64,000 bases of DNA from Bacteroidota bacterium (lineage in GTDB: Bacteria > Bacteroidota > Bacteroidia > Bacteroidales > Paludibacteraceae). Below, piece after piece: positions 52,511 to 62,100 of this stretch. Location: the NCBI GenBank assembly GCA_023391625.1, contig JAEWAN010000019.1, positions 1 to 64,000 of the forward strand, given 5' to 3'. The number at the start of each line of letters is the position of its first letter. Position 1 is the first letter of the stretch. The position numbers and the translations under genes are program-made. The notes below the pieces were generated by a model. That model saw nothing but the letters and a program-made list of their open reading frames with translations, had not been told where the DNA came from and searched no databases.

Positions 52511-52512
52511 AT

Positions 52513-53628
52513 ATGCTTTTTTGGAACGTTAATATGTTTCTGGCTTTTGCTATCAGCGTTATATTCACAGGTATACTTATACCTAAGATCTTACTTATCT
52601 CTTTCCGGAAAAAACTTTTTGACGGACAGGACGAAAGGAAGATACACCGTGGAGTTGTTCCCAGATTAGGAGGAATAGCGTTTAAACCTGTTATCTTCTT
52701 TTCCATGTTATTCCTACTTGGAATTGACATGATTATAGGTAATGGCAAGATTTTCCATGAACTGCAATATGATGTACCTGAAATCGCTTTCGGATGGTGC
52801 TCTATTATAGTACTTTACTTAGTGGGTATTGCTGATGACCTGATCGGTGTACGATACCGCGCAAAATTCATTGTACAAATTCTCTGTGGCATCATGCTGG
52901 TCTTTTCCGGATTATGGATCAATAACCTACACGGTGTACTGGGAATTTATGAAATCCCCAAATACATTGGCTATCCCCTGACTATTTTTGTAATTGTTTT
53001 TATTGTCAATGCAATTAATCTTATTGATGGCATTGACGGACTGGCATCCGGATTAAGCGGAGTAGCCTTACTTTTTTACGGCATTGTATTCATGCATCTT
53101 CATCAATACATTTATGCCTTAATGGCTTTTGCTACCTTAGGCACTTTAGTCCCGTTTTTTTACTATAACGTATTTGGGAAAGCTGAACATGGACGAAAAA
53201 TATTTATGGGAGATACCGGTTCCTTAACCATTGGTATCATACTATCTTTCCTTTGCATCAAAATATGTTCATACAGCCCGGAAAAGGTAGCCCTAATGCC
53301 CAATGCTATCCTAATGGCTTTTGTTCCACTTTTCGTTCCTTGTTTTGACGTAATAAGAGTCGTTATTCACAGATTTCGGAATAAAAAACATCTTTTTGAG
53401 CCAGATATGAACCATATTCACCACAAACTTTTAAGAATGGGAATATCACAACGCTGGGCTATGATCAGTATTCTTTTATTCTCCCTTCTTTTCACTTTGA
53501 GTAATGTGCTGTTATCATCTGTATTAAACATCAACGTTCTTTTAATATGCGATGTCATAGTATGGACAGTATTGAACATTTGGCTAACCAGCAGAATAGA
53601 AACAAAAAATAAAAAAACTATACAATAA
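52513..53628 (+). CDS. WecA/MraY-like sugar-1-phosphate transferase starting polysaccharide synthesis
   Basis: 371 residues, about eleven membrane helices. Family-4 transferase signatures: the cytosolic loop HRGVVPRLGGIAF (45-57), GIADDLIGVRYRAK (105-118) with the Asp pair, NAINLIDGIDGLASG (166-180), the metal Asp in MGDTGSLTIG (232-241) and the histidine loop HIHHKLLRMG (about 300). It links a sugar phosphate (usually GlcNAc-1-P or a similar amino sugar) from its UDP form to undecaprenyl phosphate, the first step of the repeat unit. It heads the polysaccharide operon, with 12 bases between its stop and the wza start. Confidence 0.9.
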   Translation: MLFWNVNMFLAFAISVIFTGILIPKILLISFRKKLFDGQDERKIHRGVVPRLGGIAFKPVIFFSMLFLLGIDMIIGNGKIFHELQYDVPEIAFGWCSIIVLYLVGIADDLIGVRYRAKFIVQILCGIMLVFSGLWINNLHGVLGIYEIPKYIGYPLTIFVIVFIVNAINLIDGIDGLASGLSGVALLFYGIVFMHLHQYIYALMAFATLGTLVPFFYYNVFGKAEHGRKIFMGDTGSLTIGIILSFLCIKICSYSPEKVALMPNAILMAFVPLFVPCFDVIRVVIHRFRNKKHLFEPDMNHIHHKLLRMGISQRWAMISILLFSLLFTLSNVLLSSVLNINVLLICDVIVWTVLNIWLTSRIETKNKKTIQ

Positions 53629-53640
53629 TTGAACAATAAA

Positions 53641-54441
53641 ATGCGAACCAGAAACATTCTATTATTTCTCTTGTTAAGCTTACTATTAAGCTCTTGCAAA
53701 ACACAAAAAAACATTTATTATTTTCAGGATATAGAACCTGGGGTAGCTCAGGAAATATCCAATCCTTTAGAAATAAAGGTAAAACCTGCTGATAAGATTT
53801 CAATTGTAATTAACAGTAAGGATCCGGAATTAGCAGACCTTTTCAATCTACCTATTTACACATATAGAGTCGGTATGCCCAATACCTCATACTTATCTTC
53901 CAGTCAACAGATGTCCTCATACACGGTAGATTCCAATGGGAATATTGATTTTCCGATATTAGGAACAATACAAGTTGCAGGAATGAATCGCGAGGAAATT
54001 GCTTCTTTCATAAAAAATGAACTGATCAGTAAAAACTTAATCAAAGATCCAATAGTTACTGTTGAATTTATGAACTTATCTATATTTGTATTGGGCGAAG
54101 TAAAAACGCCTGGACGAATCGATATAGATCGGGATCAGATTACCATTCTTGATGCCATCAGTATGGCTGGTGACCTTACTATACAAGGACAGCGAGAAAA
54201 CGTACTCGTATTACGAGATGAAGGAGGGAAACAAATACCTTACCAGATTGATTTACGTTCCGCAGAACAAATGTATGCCTCTCCTGCATTTTACCTACAA
54301 CAAAATGACGTAGTATATGTTACCCCAAACCTTATGCGCGCAAGACAATCAACTGTTAACGGGAATAACGTATTATCATTATCCTTCTGGATATCATTAA
54401 GTTCATTGATTACTTCTGCCGCCGTACTTTTTGTAAAATAA
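53641..54441 (+). CDS. Wza-type polysaccharide export lipoprotein
   Basis: 266 residues from the ATG at 53641 (an in-frame TTG 12 bases earlier follows the previous stop directly and is unlikely). Lipoprotein signal MRTRNILLFLLLSLLLSSC with lipidated Cys19. The poly-export domain spans about 40-130 (KVKPADKISIVINSKDPELA; YTVDSNGNIDFPILG), followed by a SLBB segment (about 145-235; LGEVKTPGRIDIDRDQITIL) and a C-terminal hydrophobic helix (LSFWISLSSLITSAAVLF) that in Wza forms the outer-membrane ring. It builds the channel through which the polymer leaves the cell, working with Wzc encoded directly downstream. Confidence 0.92.
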   Translation: MRTRNILLFLLLSLLLSSCKTQKNIYYFQDIEPGVAQEISNPLEIKVKPADKISIVINSKDPELADLFNLPIYTYRVGMPNTSYLSSSQQMSSYTVDSNGNIDFPILGTIQVAGMNREEIASFIKNELISKNLIKDPIVTVEFMNLSIFVLGEVKTPGRIDIDRDQITILDAISMAGDLTIQGQRENVLVLRDEGGKQIPYQIDLRSAEQMYASPAFYLQQNDVVYVTPNLMRARQSTVNGNNVLSLSFWISLSSLITSAAVLFVK

Positions 54442-54460
54442 TAATTATCATTAAACCTAT

Positions 54461-56863
54461 ATGACTACTCAAAATAGCACCAGACCTAAAGACGAAGATT
54501 TTTTCCAACTACAAGACCTGTTATACTACTGTATCTTAAAATGGCATTGGCTTGCAATATCCTTATGCTTTGCAATAATCATAGCCATTTTATACATAAA
54601 AATAACACCTCCTATCTACACACGTACTGCTGCTGTAGTAATTAAGGACGAATCAAAAGGAAGCTCTTTATCTGCAGAAGCTACAGGGTTCGCAGATCTT
54701 GGTTTTCTACAGACCAACACCAATGTAAACAATGAGCTTATTTCACTGAAATCGCCTGATGTCGTATTAGAAACAATAAAACGGTTACATCTGGAAATCG
54801 ATTATGTCACAGGCAATATATTCAACCAAAAAGTACTATATGGCAAAGATCTTCCAATCATTATTTCTTTTACGGATAAAATGATCAGAGATACTCTTTC
54901 TACCTCATTTACATTGCATTTACTACCCCAAGGAAAAGTTGAATTATCTGATTTTGACTTATCTGATGGAAGTACTGTTTATGAAACAATTACTGGTAGT
55001 TTAAATGACACCATTATCACCCCATCTGGAACAATACTTATCCAGCCCTCTTCCTATTACAATTTTTACCAAGATCAATATGAACCTATACATATAAAAA
55101 AATCTAAACTTTATTCCGTTACAGAATCATATTTAAGCAAATTATCAGTTTCATTAGCTGATGAAAAATCTTCTGTAATCAATATATCTGTAAATGACCA
55201 TTGTATCCAACGAGCCACAGACTTTATCAACACCCTTATTTCTGTTTACAATGAAAGATGGATTAAAGACAAAAATCAGACAGCTATCAGTACCTCCATG
55301 TTCATCAATGAACGTCTTAAAGTGATAGAAAGCGAACTTGGTCATGTAGATAAAGATATATCTTCCTATAAAAGTGAGAATCTGTTGCCGGACATACAAG
55401 CAGCTTCGACTATGTATATGACTCAGGCTAATGAAACCAACAATCAGATTTTAGCCCTGAACAATCAGTTATATATGGCTCGATATATCAAAAATTACCT
55501 AATGGATAGTTCTTACCAACAATTAATACCAGCTAATTCCGGAATAGAAAGTACTAATTTGGAGCAACAAATATCAGAGTATAATACGATGCAGCTTCAA
55601 CGAAATAACCTGGTAGCCAATAGTAGTGAAGAAAACCCATTAGTTATTAGCCTAGATCAATCATTAATAGCTATGCGCGAGGCTATCATCCTATCCATTA
55701 ACAATTTAATGGTCACTCTTAATGCCCAGATTAAGAATCTGGAGCGAACAGAACGGGAAACTACTGCCCGCATCGCAGCGAATCCGACACAAGCACAACA
55801 TTTGCTTACTATTGAACGTCAACAAAAAGTAAAAGAGTCATTATACCTTTTCCTTTTACAGAAACGCGAAGAAAATGAGTTATCTCAAGCTTTTACTGCA
55901 TACAATACACGTATTATAACAGCTCCTTATGGAAAAATGACACCTACTTCACCTAAAAAAACTCTTGTTTTCCTCATTGCAATTGTATTAGGAGTACTTA
56001 CACCTGCAGTTATCATATTCCTTAAAGAGAATTTAAATACAACCGTACGAGGGCGCAAAGATTTAGAAGTACTAACAATACCCTTTATTGGAGAGATACC
56101 ACTTGCTTTCCGCAAAAAGAAACAATGGCTTCCTCGTAAAAAAGATAACGAAAGCCGACAGGCAGAATATAAAATTGTGGTTAAAGAAAGAAGCCGTAAC
56201 ATCATCAATGAAGCTTTCCGTGTAGTAAGAACCAATCTGGAATTTATGTCAGGGAAAGATGGTAAATCAAAAATTATCATGTTTACCTCTTTTAACCCCG
56301 GTAGTGGAAAAACATTTACGTCTATGAACCTAGCGACCAGCTTGGCCATCAAAGGAAAAAAGATTCTGGCTATAGACTTGGATATGCGTAAAGCCTCATT
56401 CAGTTTATATATCAGCTCTCCTAAAATAGGAGTTTCCAATTATTTGAGTGGACAGATAGACCAATTAGATGATATCATTGTAAAAGGAAAAACTCATAAA
56501 AATTTAGATATTATTCCAGTAGGTACCATTCCTCCCAACCCAACAGAATTACTATTCGAAAACCGACTGGAAGAAATGTTAAATACCTTACGAAAAGAAT
56601 ATGATTATATATTCATAGACTGTCCTCCTGTAGAAATAGTGGCAGACTCCGCTATTATCAACAAACTGACGGATATGACACTTTTCGTTATCCGTACAGG
56701 ATTAATGAATCGCCATATGCTCCCGGAAGTAGAAAAACTATATACAGAGCATAAATACAAAAATATGGGAGTTATTCTTAATGGTACGATGGAAGCTCAC
56801 GGTACCTATGGAGGATATTATAAGTACGGATATCAGTCTTACGGATACGGAGAAAAAGAGTAA
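54461..56863 (+). CDS. Wzc-type polysaccharide co-polymerase and tyrosine autokinase
   Basis: 800 residues. N-terminal Wzz-like chain-length domain with membrane helix 1 (about 30-50) and a long periplasmic coiled segment (about 60-490), then helix 2 (LVFLIAIVLGVLTPAVIIFL). The cytosolic BY-kinase has Walker A FNPGSGKTF (about 609), Walker A' LAIDLDMRKAS and Walker B YIFIDCPPVEI. The C-terminal tail holds seven Tyr in its last 18 residues (YGGYYKYGYQSYGYGEK), the autophosphorylation cluster. Phosphorylation state controls polymer length and export with Wza. The CpsB phosphatase that reverses it starts 3 bases after the stop codon. Confidence 0.94.
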   Translation: MTTQNSTRPKDEDFFQLQDLLYYCILKWHWLAISLCFAIIIAILYIKITPPIYTRTAAVVIKDESKGSSLSAEATGFADLGFLQTNTNVNNELISLKSPDVVLETIKRLHLEIDYVTGNIFNQKVLYGKDLPIIISFTDKMIRDTLSTSFTLHLLPQGKVELSDFDLSDGSTVYETITGSLNDTIITPSGTILIQPSSYYNFYQDQYEPIHIKKSKLYSVTESYLSKLSVSLADEKSSVINISVNDHCIQRATDFINTLISVYNERWIKDKNQTAISTSMFINERLKVIESELGHVDKDISSYKSENLLPDIQAASTMYMTQANETNNQILALNNQLYMARYIKNYLMDSSYQQLIPANSGIESTNLEQQISEYNTMQLQRNNLVANSSEENPLVISLDQSLIAMREAIILSINNLMVTLNAQIKNLERTERETTARIAANPTQAQHLLTIERQQKVKESLYLFLLQKREENELSQAFTAYNTRIITAPYGKMTPTSPKKTLVFLIAIVLGVLTPAVIIFLKENLNTTVRGRKDLEVLTIPFIGEIPLAFRKKKQWLPRKKDNESRQAEYKIVVKERSRNIINEAFRVVRTNLEFMSGKDGKSKIIMFTSFNPGSGKTFTSMNLATSLAIKGKKILAIDLDMRKASFSLYISSPKIGVSNYLSGQIDQLDDIIVKGKTHKNLDIIPVGTIPPNPTELLFENRLEEMLNTLRKEYDYIFIDCPPVEIVADSAIINKLTDMTLFVIRTGLMNRHMLPEVEKLYTEHKYKNMGVILNGTMEAHGTYGGYYKYGYQSYGYGEKE

Positions 56864-56866
56864 GTT

Positions 56867-57577
56867 ATGTGGTTTATAGCAAAGCAGGAATCAATAGAAA
56901 AGAGCGGTGTATTCAATAATTTTGTTGACTACCATTCTCATCTCCTTCCTGGAGTAGATGACGGGATGCAAACTCTTGAAGAAACTCTGGACACATTAAA
57001 CTATTTTGAAGAACATGGGGCAAAAACAATCTGGTTTACTCCCCATATCATGGAAGATATACCTAATACCACTGAACATTTACAACAACAGTTCCGTGCA
57101 TTACAAAAAGTATATCAAGGTAATATAGAGTTACATTTAGCTGCAGAATATATGCTCGACGGTCTGTTTGACGAACGGCTTGCAGCAAGAGACTTATTGC
57201 TTCATGGGCAAAACGAGGTATTAGTTGAAACTTCCTATTTCAATCCTCCTATGGGTCTTGAAAATACACTGAAAGAAATTCTGTCTAAAGGATATTTTCC
57301 TGTGTTGGCGCATCCGGAACGGTATAATTACATGACGATGGATCAATATATACATTTACATAATATTGGTGTAAAATTTCAACTTAATCTTCCGGCAATT
57401 GTCGGAAGTTACGGTTCTACAGTAAAAAAGAAAGCTGAAGAATTACTGTTTAAAGGAATATATGATTTTATAGGTACTGACACGCATACATTATCATCTT
57501 TAAAAAAGAATGCTCAAATAAAAATTTCAAAAAAACACATCACCGCATTAAATAAGATAACCCATGCGGAAATATAA
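56867..57577 (+). CDS. CpsB/CapC-type PHP tyrosine-protein phosphatase
   Basis: 236 residues of the PHP fold. The metal site begins DYHSHLLPGVDDG (His23, His25, Asp31/32), then a central HPERYNYM (about 145) and GTDTHTL (about 209-215). It is manganese-dependent and removes phosphate from the Wzc tyrosine cluster, resetting chain-length control. It lies in the cytosol and starts 3 bases after wzc, so translation is probably coupled. The N-terminal 15 residues (MWFIAKQESIEKSG) are not conserved in the family and could be replaced by a later start, but no better ATG is near. Confidence 0.9.
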   Translation: MWFIAKQESIEKSGVFNNFVDYHSHLLPGVDDGMQTLEETLDTLNYFEEHGAKTIWFTPHIMEDIPNTTEHLQQQFRALQKVYQGNIELHLAAEYMLDGLFDERLAARDLLLHGQNEVLVETSYFNPPMGLENTLKEILSKGYFPVLAHPERYNYMTMDQYIHLHNIGVKFQLNLPAIVGSYGSTVKKKAEELLFKGIYDFIGTDTHTLSSLKKNAQIKISKKHITALNKITHAEI

Positions 57578-57600
57578 GATATAATTATAAAAAAGAAACT

Positions 57601-58806
57601 ATGAAAGCATGTTTTATGGGATTAGGCTATATTGGCCTCCCTACTGCCATCATCGCAGCAAAAAACGGGGTACAAATTACCGGAGTAGATATTAATCCTA
57701 AAGTTGTAGAAATGACCAATGCCGGACATTTGCATATCATTGAACCGGGAATGGAAGAAATGCTTCAGGAAGTTATTGCTTCCGGTCATTTACACGCTTC
57801 TACAACACCGGAAACCAGTGACGCTTATTTTATGGTAGTTCCAACCCCATTTAAAGGCAATCATGAACCGGACGTCTCTTATGTTGAAGCAGCTACCAGA
57901 TCTGTCATTTCATTACTTAAAGAAGGAGACCTCTATGTCATAGAATCAACATCACCTATAGGTACAACTGAGATGATGGCCAATATTATCTTTTCCGAAC
58001 GTCCGGAGTTAAAAGATAAAATATATATAGCTTATTGTCCAGAACGTGTTCTTCCGGGTAACGTTATTTATGAACTGGTACATAACGACCGGGTCATCGG
58101 TGGTATCAACAATGAATCCACAAACAAAGCGATAGAATTTTATTCTCAATTTGTAAAAGGGACATTACATAAAACTAATGCCCGCACTGCAGAAATGTGT
58201 AAACTCACTGAAAACTCTTCACGTGATGTGCAAATAGCTTTCGCCAATGAGCTTTCCCTTATCTGTGACAAAGCCGGAATTAATGTATGGGAACTAATAG
58301 AGTTAGCCAACAAACATCCACGTGTCAATATACTTCAACCTGGTTGTGGTGTAGGTGGACACTGCATTGCAGTAGACCCCTATTTTATCACTGCTGATTT
58401 TCCTATGGAATCAAAAATCATTGCACAAGCACGTGAGATTAATAATTATAAATCATTCTGGTGTGCAGAGAAAGTTAAAAATACAATGCTGGAATTTGAG
58501 CTAAAGAATCATCGTAAACCAACTATTGCTATGATGGGATTAGCTTTCAAGCCCAATATCGATGATTTACGGGAATCGCCGGCTAAATATATCACAACCA
58601 AAGTCATGCAAAGTTGTAACAATGCCAGTATCTTAATTGCAGAACCCAATGTTCAGGAGCATAATGTATTCAAACTAACTGATTACAAAGAAGCGTACGA
58701 AAAAGCAGATATCATTGTTTTTATGGTAGCGCATGATCCATTTAAGACACTGCCATACCGTGAAGATAAAGTGATACTTGACTTCTGTGGAATATATAAA
58801 AAATGA
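57601..58806 (+). CDS. wecC: UDP-N-acetyl-D-mannosamine dehydrogenase
   Basis: 401 residues of the UDP-glucose/UDP-ManNAc dehydrogenase family. NAD-binding loop MGLGYIGLPTA (6-16), ESTSPIGTTE (about 115), YCPERVLPGN (about 147), Lys/Asn pair in CKLTENSSRD (about 200), and the thio-ester Cys255 in GCGVGGHCIAVDPYF. It oxidises UDP-ManNAc twice to UDP-ManNAcA with two NAD+. The segment PERVLPGN is typical of the ManNAc branch and the wecB gene nearby supplies its substrate, so ManNAcA is expected in the polymer. The last 4 bases overlap the next start (ATGA). Confidence 0.93.
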   Translation: MKACFMGLGYIGLPTAIIAAKNGVQITGVDINPKVVEMTNAGHLHIIEPGMEEMLQEVIASGHLHASTTPETSDAYFMVVPTPFKGNHEPDVSYVEAATRSVISLLKEGDLYVIESTSPIGTTEMMANIIFSERPELKDKIYIAYCPERVLPGNVIYELVHNDRVIGGINNESTNKAIEFYSQFVKGTLHKTNARTAEMCKLTENSSRDVQIAFANELSLICDKAGINVWELIELANKHPRVNILQPGCGVGGHCIAVDPYFITADFPMESKIIAQAREINNYKSFWCAEKVKNTMLEFELKNHRKPTIAMMGLAFKPNIDDLRESPAKYITTKVMQSCNNASILIAEPNVQEHNVFKLTDYKEAYEKADIIVFMVAHDPFKTLPYREDKVILDFCGIYKK

Positions 58807-59354
58807 TGAAAGAAATATATCGTTATATCCAAAGTGATTATACACGTTATGGGAAAAAGCCGACATTAAAAAACATTTTAATATCGGCATTAACAGCACG
58901 AAACCACTGTTTTGCATATAGTTTTTGGTTAAGACTTGCTTCCAAAAAGAATTTTTTCTACCCTTTAGCCAAATTAATGCATTATAGATTATCCAGAAAA
59001 TACGGTATTCAAATTTCACCATCTACTCAAATAGGTTATGGTTTTTATATAGGACACGGTATAGGAATTATCATAAACCCTAAAACTATTATTGGAAATA
59101 ATTGCAATGTCAGTCAGTTCTTGACAATAGGCAGTAACAAAGGAACACCTGCGATAATTGGAGACAATGTATATATAGGACCTTCTGTATGTTTAGTCGA
59201 AAACGTACACATTGGTAATAATGCAACTATAGGAGCTGGTGCTATTGTAACAAAAGATATTCCTGAAAATGCAACAGCAGCAGGTGTGCCTGCTGCTGTG
59301 TTATCATATGATAACGTCGCTGCATTCATACACAACAAATGGACAATTTCATAA
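58803..59354 (+). CDS. Serine-acetyltransferase-like hexapeptide acyltransferase of the polysaccharide operon
   Basis: 183 residues. A helical N-terminus (to about 80) is followed by a left-handed beta helix (STQIGYGFYIGHGIGIIINP, IGDNVYIGPSVCL, IGNNATIGAGAIVTKDIP). It resembles serine O-acetyltransferase (CysE) family members used in glycan loci. It starts inside the wecC stop (ATGA), so is coupled. In this setting it more likely acetylates a sugar or sugar nucleotide than serine. No cysteine-synthesis genes are near. Confidence 0.82.
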   Translation: MMKEIYRYIQSDYTRYGKKPTLKNILISALTARNHCFAYSFWLRLASKKNFFYPLAKLMHYRLSRKYGIQISPSTQIGYGFYIGHGIGIIINPKTIIGNNCNVSQFLTIGSNKGTPAIIGDNVYIGPSVCLVENVHIGNNATIGAGAIVTKDIPENATAAGVPAAVLSYDNVAAFIHNKWTIS

Positions 59355-59371
59355 CCAAAATTATTTAATAT

Positions 59372-60520
59372 ATGAAAAAAATCATGCTCGTTTTTGGAAC
59401 CCGGCCTGAAGCTATAAAAATGGCTCCGCTTGTCAAAGAACTTCAAAAACACAATAATACATTTGAAACAATAGTCTGTGTTACAGGTCAACATCGTGAA
59501 ATGCTGGATCAGGTTTTGCATATATTTGACATAAAGCCGGACCATGACCTTAATATTATGAAACAAGGACAGGATCTTTACGACGTAACTGCGCGTGTAT
59601 TAACCGGAATGCGTGATGTGCTAAAAGAAGTACAACCGGACGTTGTACTTGTTCATGGCGACACCACCACCAGCACTGCTGCAGCATTAGCTGCGTTTTA
59701 TCAGCAAATACCAGTAGGACACGTGGAAGCAGGATTGCGCACCCATAATATCTACAGCCCATGGCCGGAAGAAATGAACCGCCAAATTACAGGACGGATA
59801 GCCACCTATCATTTTGCTCCTACCCCATTAAGCCGTCAAAACTTATTAACAGAAGCTGTAGACGATAGTAAAATCACCGTAACAGGAAATACTGTCATAG
59901 ACGCACTCTATTGGGTAGTAGATAAAATAAAGAAGGATAAAACTTTAAATAATGAACAGGAACAAGTCCTATTTAAAGCAGGATACGATATAAATCGCCT
60001 AAAGAATGGGAAAAAATTAGTCCTCATAACCGGACATCGCCGGGAAAATTTTGGCGATGGATTTATCCATATGTGTACAGCCATAAAAGATCTTGCTTTA
60101 AAATATCCGGATGTAGACTTTGTGTACCCAATGCATCTTAATCCTAATGTACGTAAACCTATCCGTGAAGTTTTCGGAAACGAAAACACCATCTCAAATA
60201 TGTTTTTTATCGAACCACTGGAATACCTTACCTTTGTCTACCTGATGGAAAAATCAACCATCGTTTTGACAGACAGTGGTGGAATTCAAGAAGAAGCTCC
60301 GGGATTAGGGAAACCGGTACTCGTTATGCGCGATACCACCGAACGGCCGGAAGCATTGGATGCCGGAACCGTTAAGCTAGTAGGAACTGATTATAATAAA
60401 ATTTTCAATGAAGTCTCTGAACTGTTAGACGACAAAAAATCTTATGAAAAAATGAGCAAAGCTGTAAACCCTTATGGTGATGGACTAGCATGTACCCGAA
60501 TTATAAAACATCTAAAATAA
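59372..60520 (+). CDS. wecB: UDP-N-acetylglucosamine 2-epimerase (non-hydrolysing)
   Basis: 382 residues, full length. The motif GTRPEAIK (9-16) starts the UDP site. Also visible are HVEAGLRTHNIYSPWPEEMN (about 117), TGHRRENFGDG (about 216) and LTDSGGIQEEAPGLGKP with RDTTERPEALDAGTV (about 295-335). It interconverts UDP-GlcNAc and UDP-ManNAc in the cytosol, feeding the WecC dehydrogenase two genes upstream. Together they make UDP-ManNAcA, a precursor for this polysaccharide. Confidence 0.94.
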   Translation: MKKIMLVFGTRPEAIKMAPLVKELQKHNNTFETIVCVTGQHREMLDQVLHIFDIKPDHDLNIMKQGQDLYDVTARVLTGMRDVLKEVQPDVVLVHGDTTTSTAAALAAFYQQIPVGHVEAGLRTHNIYSPWPEEMNRQITGRIATYHFAPTPLSRQNLLTEAVDDSKITVTGNTVIDALYWVVDKIKKDKTLNNEQEQVLFKAGYDINRLKNGKKLVLITGHRRENFGDGFIHMCTAIKDLALKYPDVDFVYPMHLNPNVRKPIREVFGNENTISNMFFIEPLEYLTFVYLMEKSTIVLTDSGGIQEEAPGLGKPVLVMRDTTERPEALDAGTVKLVGTDYNKIFNEVSELLDDKKSYEKMSKAVNPYGDGLACTRIIKHLK

Positions 60521-60564
60521 GAGAATAGAAATTGATATTATAAAATACAATTTTCAATAATAAC

Positions 60565-62100
60565 ATGAGTAATACCACCGAAAATAGTAAAAGAATAGCT
60601 AAAAATACACTTTTCTTGTATGTAAGGATGCTATTAATTATGGTGGTAACTCTATATACCTCACGGGTTGTATTAAACGTGCTGGGAGTAGAAGATTTCG
60701 GCATATATAATGTCGTTGGAGGCTTAGTCAGCATGTTTGCTTTTTTTTCATCCTCCCTCTCCAATGCAACCCAACGTTTTTTAAATTTTGAACTAGGGAA
60801 AGGTAACTTAGAAAAAGTACAAAATGTTTTTAATTTGAGTGTCCTCATATACCTAATCATTTCTTCTGTTGTTTTTATTTTTGCAGAAGTTGTTGGCTTA
60901 TGGCTTATATATAATAAACTGGTAATTCCCCCTGAACGTTTAGAAGCTGCCCTATGGATTTTTCATGCCACACTAATATCCCTGTTTTTTACTTTAAACG
61001 GAATTGTTTTTAACTCTGTTTTAATAGCCAGAGAAAACATGAAAGCCTATGCATATATAGGACTCATAGAAGCTTTCTTAAGACTACTAATTGCTTTAGC
61101 TCTTAGCTACTTTGCCTATGACAAATTAAAACTGTACGCCATACTCCTTCTATGTGTTACAATATGCATACAGGGATGCTATGCTATCATATGTATCAAA
61201 AAATACCCGGAATGCCGCTACCGTTTCTTCTGGCAATCTGGTTTATTTAAAGAAATGTTCAAATTTGCTGGATGGAACGTTTTCGGAACAGCAATTTGGA
61301 GTATTAATGAACAAGGTACCAATATTATGTTAAATATTTTTTTTGGTCCTGTTATAAATGCAGCCAAAGGAGTAGCTTCTCAAGTTAATTCTGCTGTCAA
61401 TAATTTTAGTATGAATTTCTTCACAGCAGTTCGTCCACAAATAGTCAAATCATATGCAAGCGGCGACATTGATTATTTTATTAAATTAATATACAATAGT
61501 TCCCGTTACTCTTTTTATCTAATGTTACTTATTACCTTACCTATACTATTTCGTTCTGATTATATACTCTATTTATGGTTAAAACAGATTCCTGACTTTG
61601 CCCCGGCATTTGTTAGATGGATTCTGATATACAGCTTAATAAATGTTTTAACAAACCCATTTTGGTTTGCAATACAAGCTGTTGGAAAACTAAAGAAATA
61701 TTGTTTAATCGGAGGCCTTGTCTATTTGACGGCTTTTCCGATTAGCTACATATTTCTTTCGTTAGGTTACAGCCCTGTCTCCGTTTTCATTATCTTAGCA
61801 GCAGTAAGAGCCGTTTACCTATTTGTCACAATAAAAATAACAAACAATTATGTAAATTTTTCTATGGCTGAATATATCTACTCCGTATTAATTCCAATAG
61901 CTAAAGTTACAATTGTATCTGTTTTAATTATTGGCCTAATTAATCTGTTTCTTCCACAAAATTTCTTTGCATTAGTAGTTATATGTTTATTCTGCTTTAT
62001 AATAACACCTCTTACGATATATAGCATTGGAGTTACTGGACAAGAACGTTTATATATAAAAAATAAAATTACAGAACTTCTAAAATGGAGGAAAAAATAA
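60565..62100 (+). CDS. Wzx-type oligosaccharide flippase
   Basis: 511 residues, about 12-14 membrane helices of the PST/MATE-like MOP superfamily. The start RIAKNTLFLYVRMLLIMVVTLYTS and the following GVEDFGIYNVVGG are typical of polysaccharide flippases. A positively charged loop sits between helices. It moves the finished lipid-linked repeat unit from the inner to the outer face of the inner membrane, where the Wzy polymerase works. Its 3' end overlaps the start of the next gene by 16 bases. Base composition is more AT-rich than in the first genes of the operon. Confidence 0.9.
   Translation: MSNTTENSKRIAKNTLFLYVRMLLIMVVTLYTSRVVLNVLGVEDFGIYNVVGGLVSMFAFFSSSLSNATQRFLNFELGKGNLEKVQNVFNLSVLIYLIISSVVFIFAEVVGLWLIYNKLVIPPERLEAALWIFHATLISLFFTLNGIVFNSVLIARENMKAYAYIGLIEAFLRLLIALALSYFAYDKLKLYAILLLCVTICIQGCYAIICIKKYPECRYRFFWQSGLFKEMFKFAGWNVFGTAIWSINEQGTNIMLNIFFGPVINAAKGVASQVNSAVNNFSMNFFTAVRPQIVKSYASGDIDYFIKLIYNSSRYSFYLMLLITLPILFRSDYILYLWLKQIPDFAPAFVRWILIYSLINVLTNPFWFAIQAVGKLKKYCLIGGLVYLTAFPISYIFLSLGYSPVSVFIILAAVRAVYLFVTIKITNNYVNFSMAEYIYSVLIPIAKVTIVSVLIIGLINLFLPQNFFALVVICLFCFIITPLTIYSIGVTGQERLYIKNKITELLKWRKK

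Larger units (their letters stand above)
50600..52512. other. 1.9-kb gene-free, very AT-rich region upstream of the polysaccharide operon
   Basis: No open frame here has coding character. Candidates at 50786-50998 and 51127-51336 start at TTG and lack recognisable sequence. The region holds a 13-base inverted repeat (50709-50762), one full promoter (51871-51901) and, behind it, a leader of about 610 bases with several hairpins and a repeated 15-base element. No UpxY/UpxZ-type antiterminator genes are present, unlike the start of many Bacteroides capsule loci. Confidence 0.6.

Noticed and set aside
50600..52512. Invertible promoter as in Bacteroides capsule loci
   Set aside because: I found no pair of long inverted repeats flanking the promoter at 51871-51901 at a distance of 100-300 bases.
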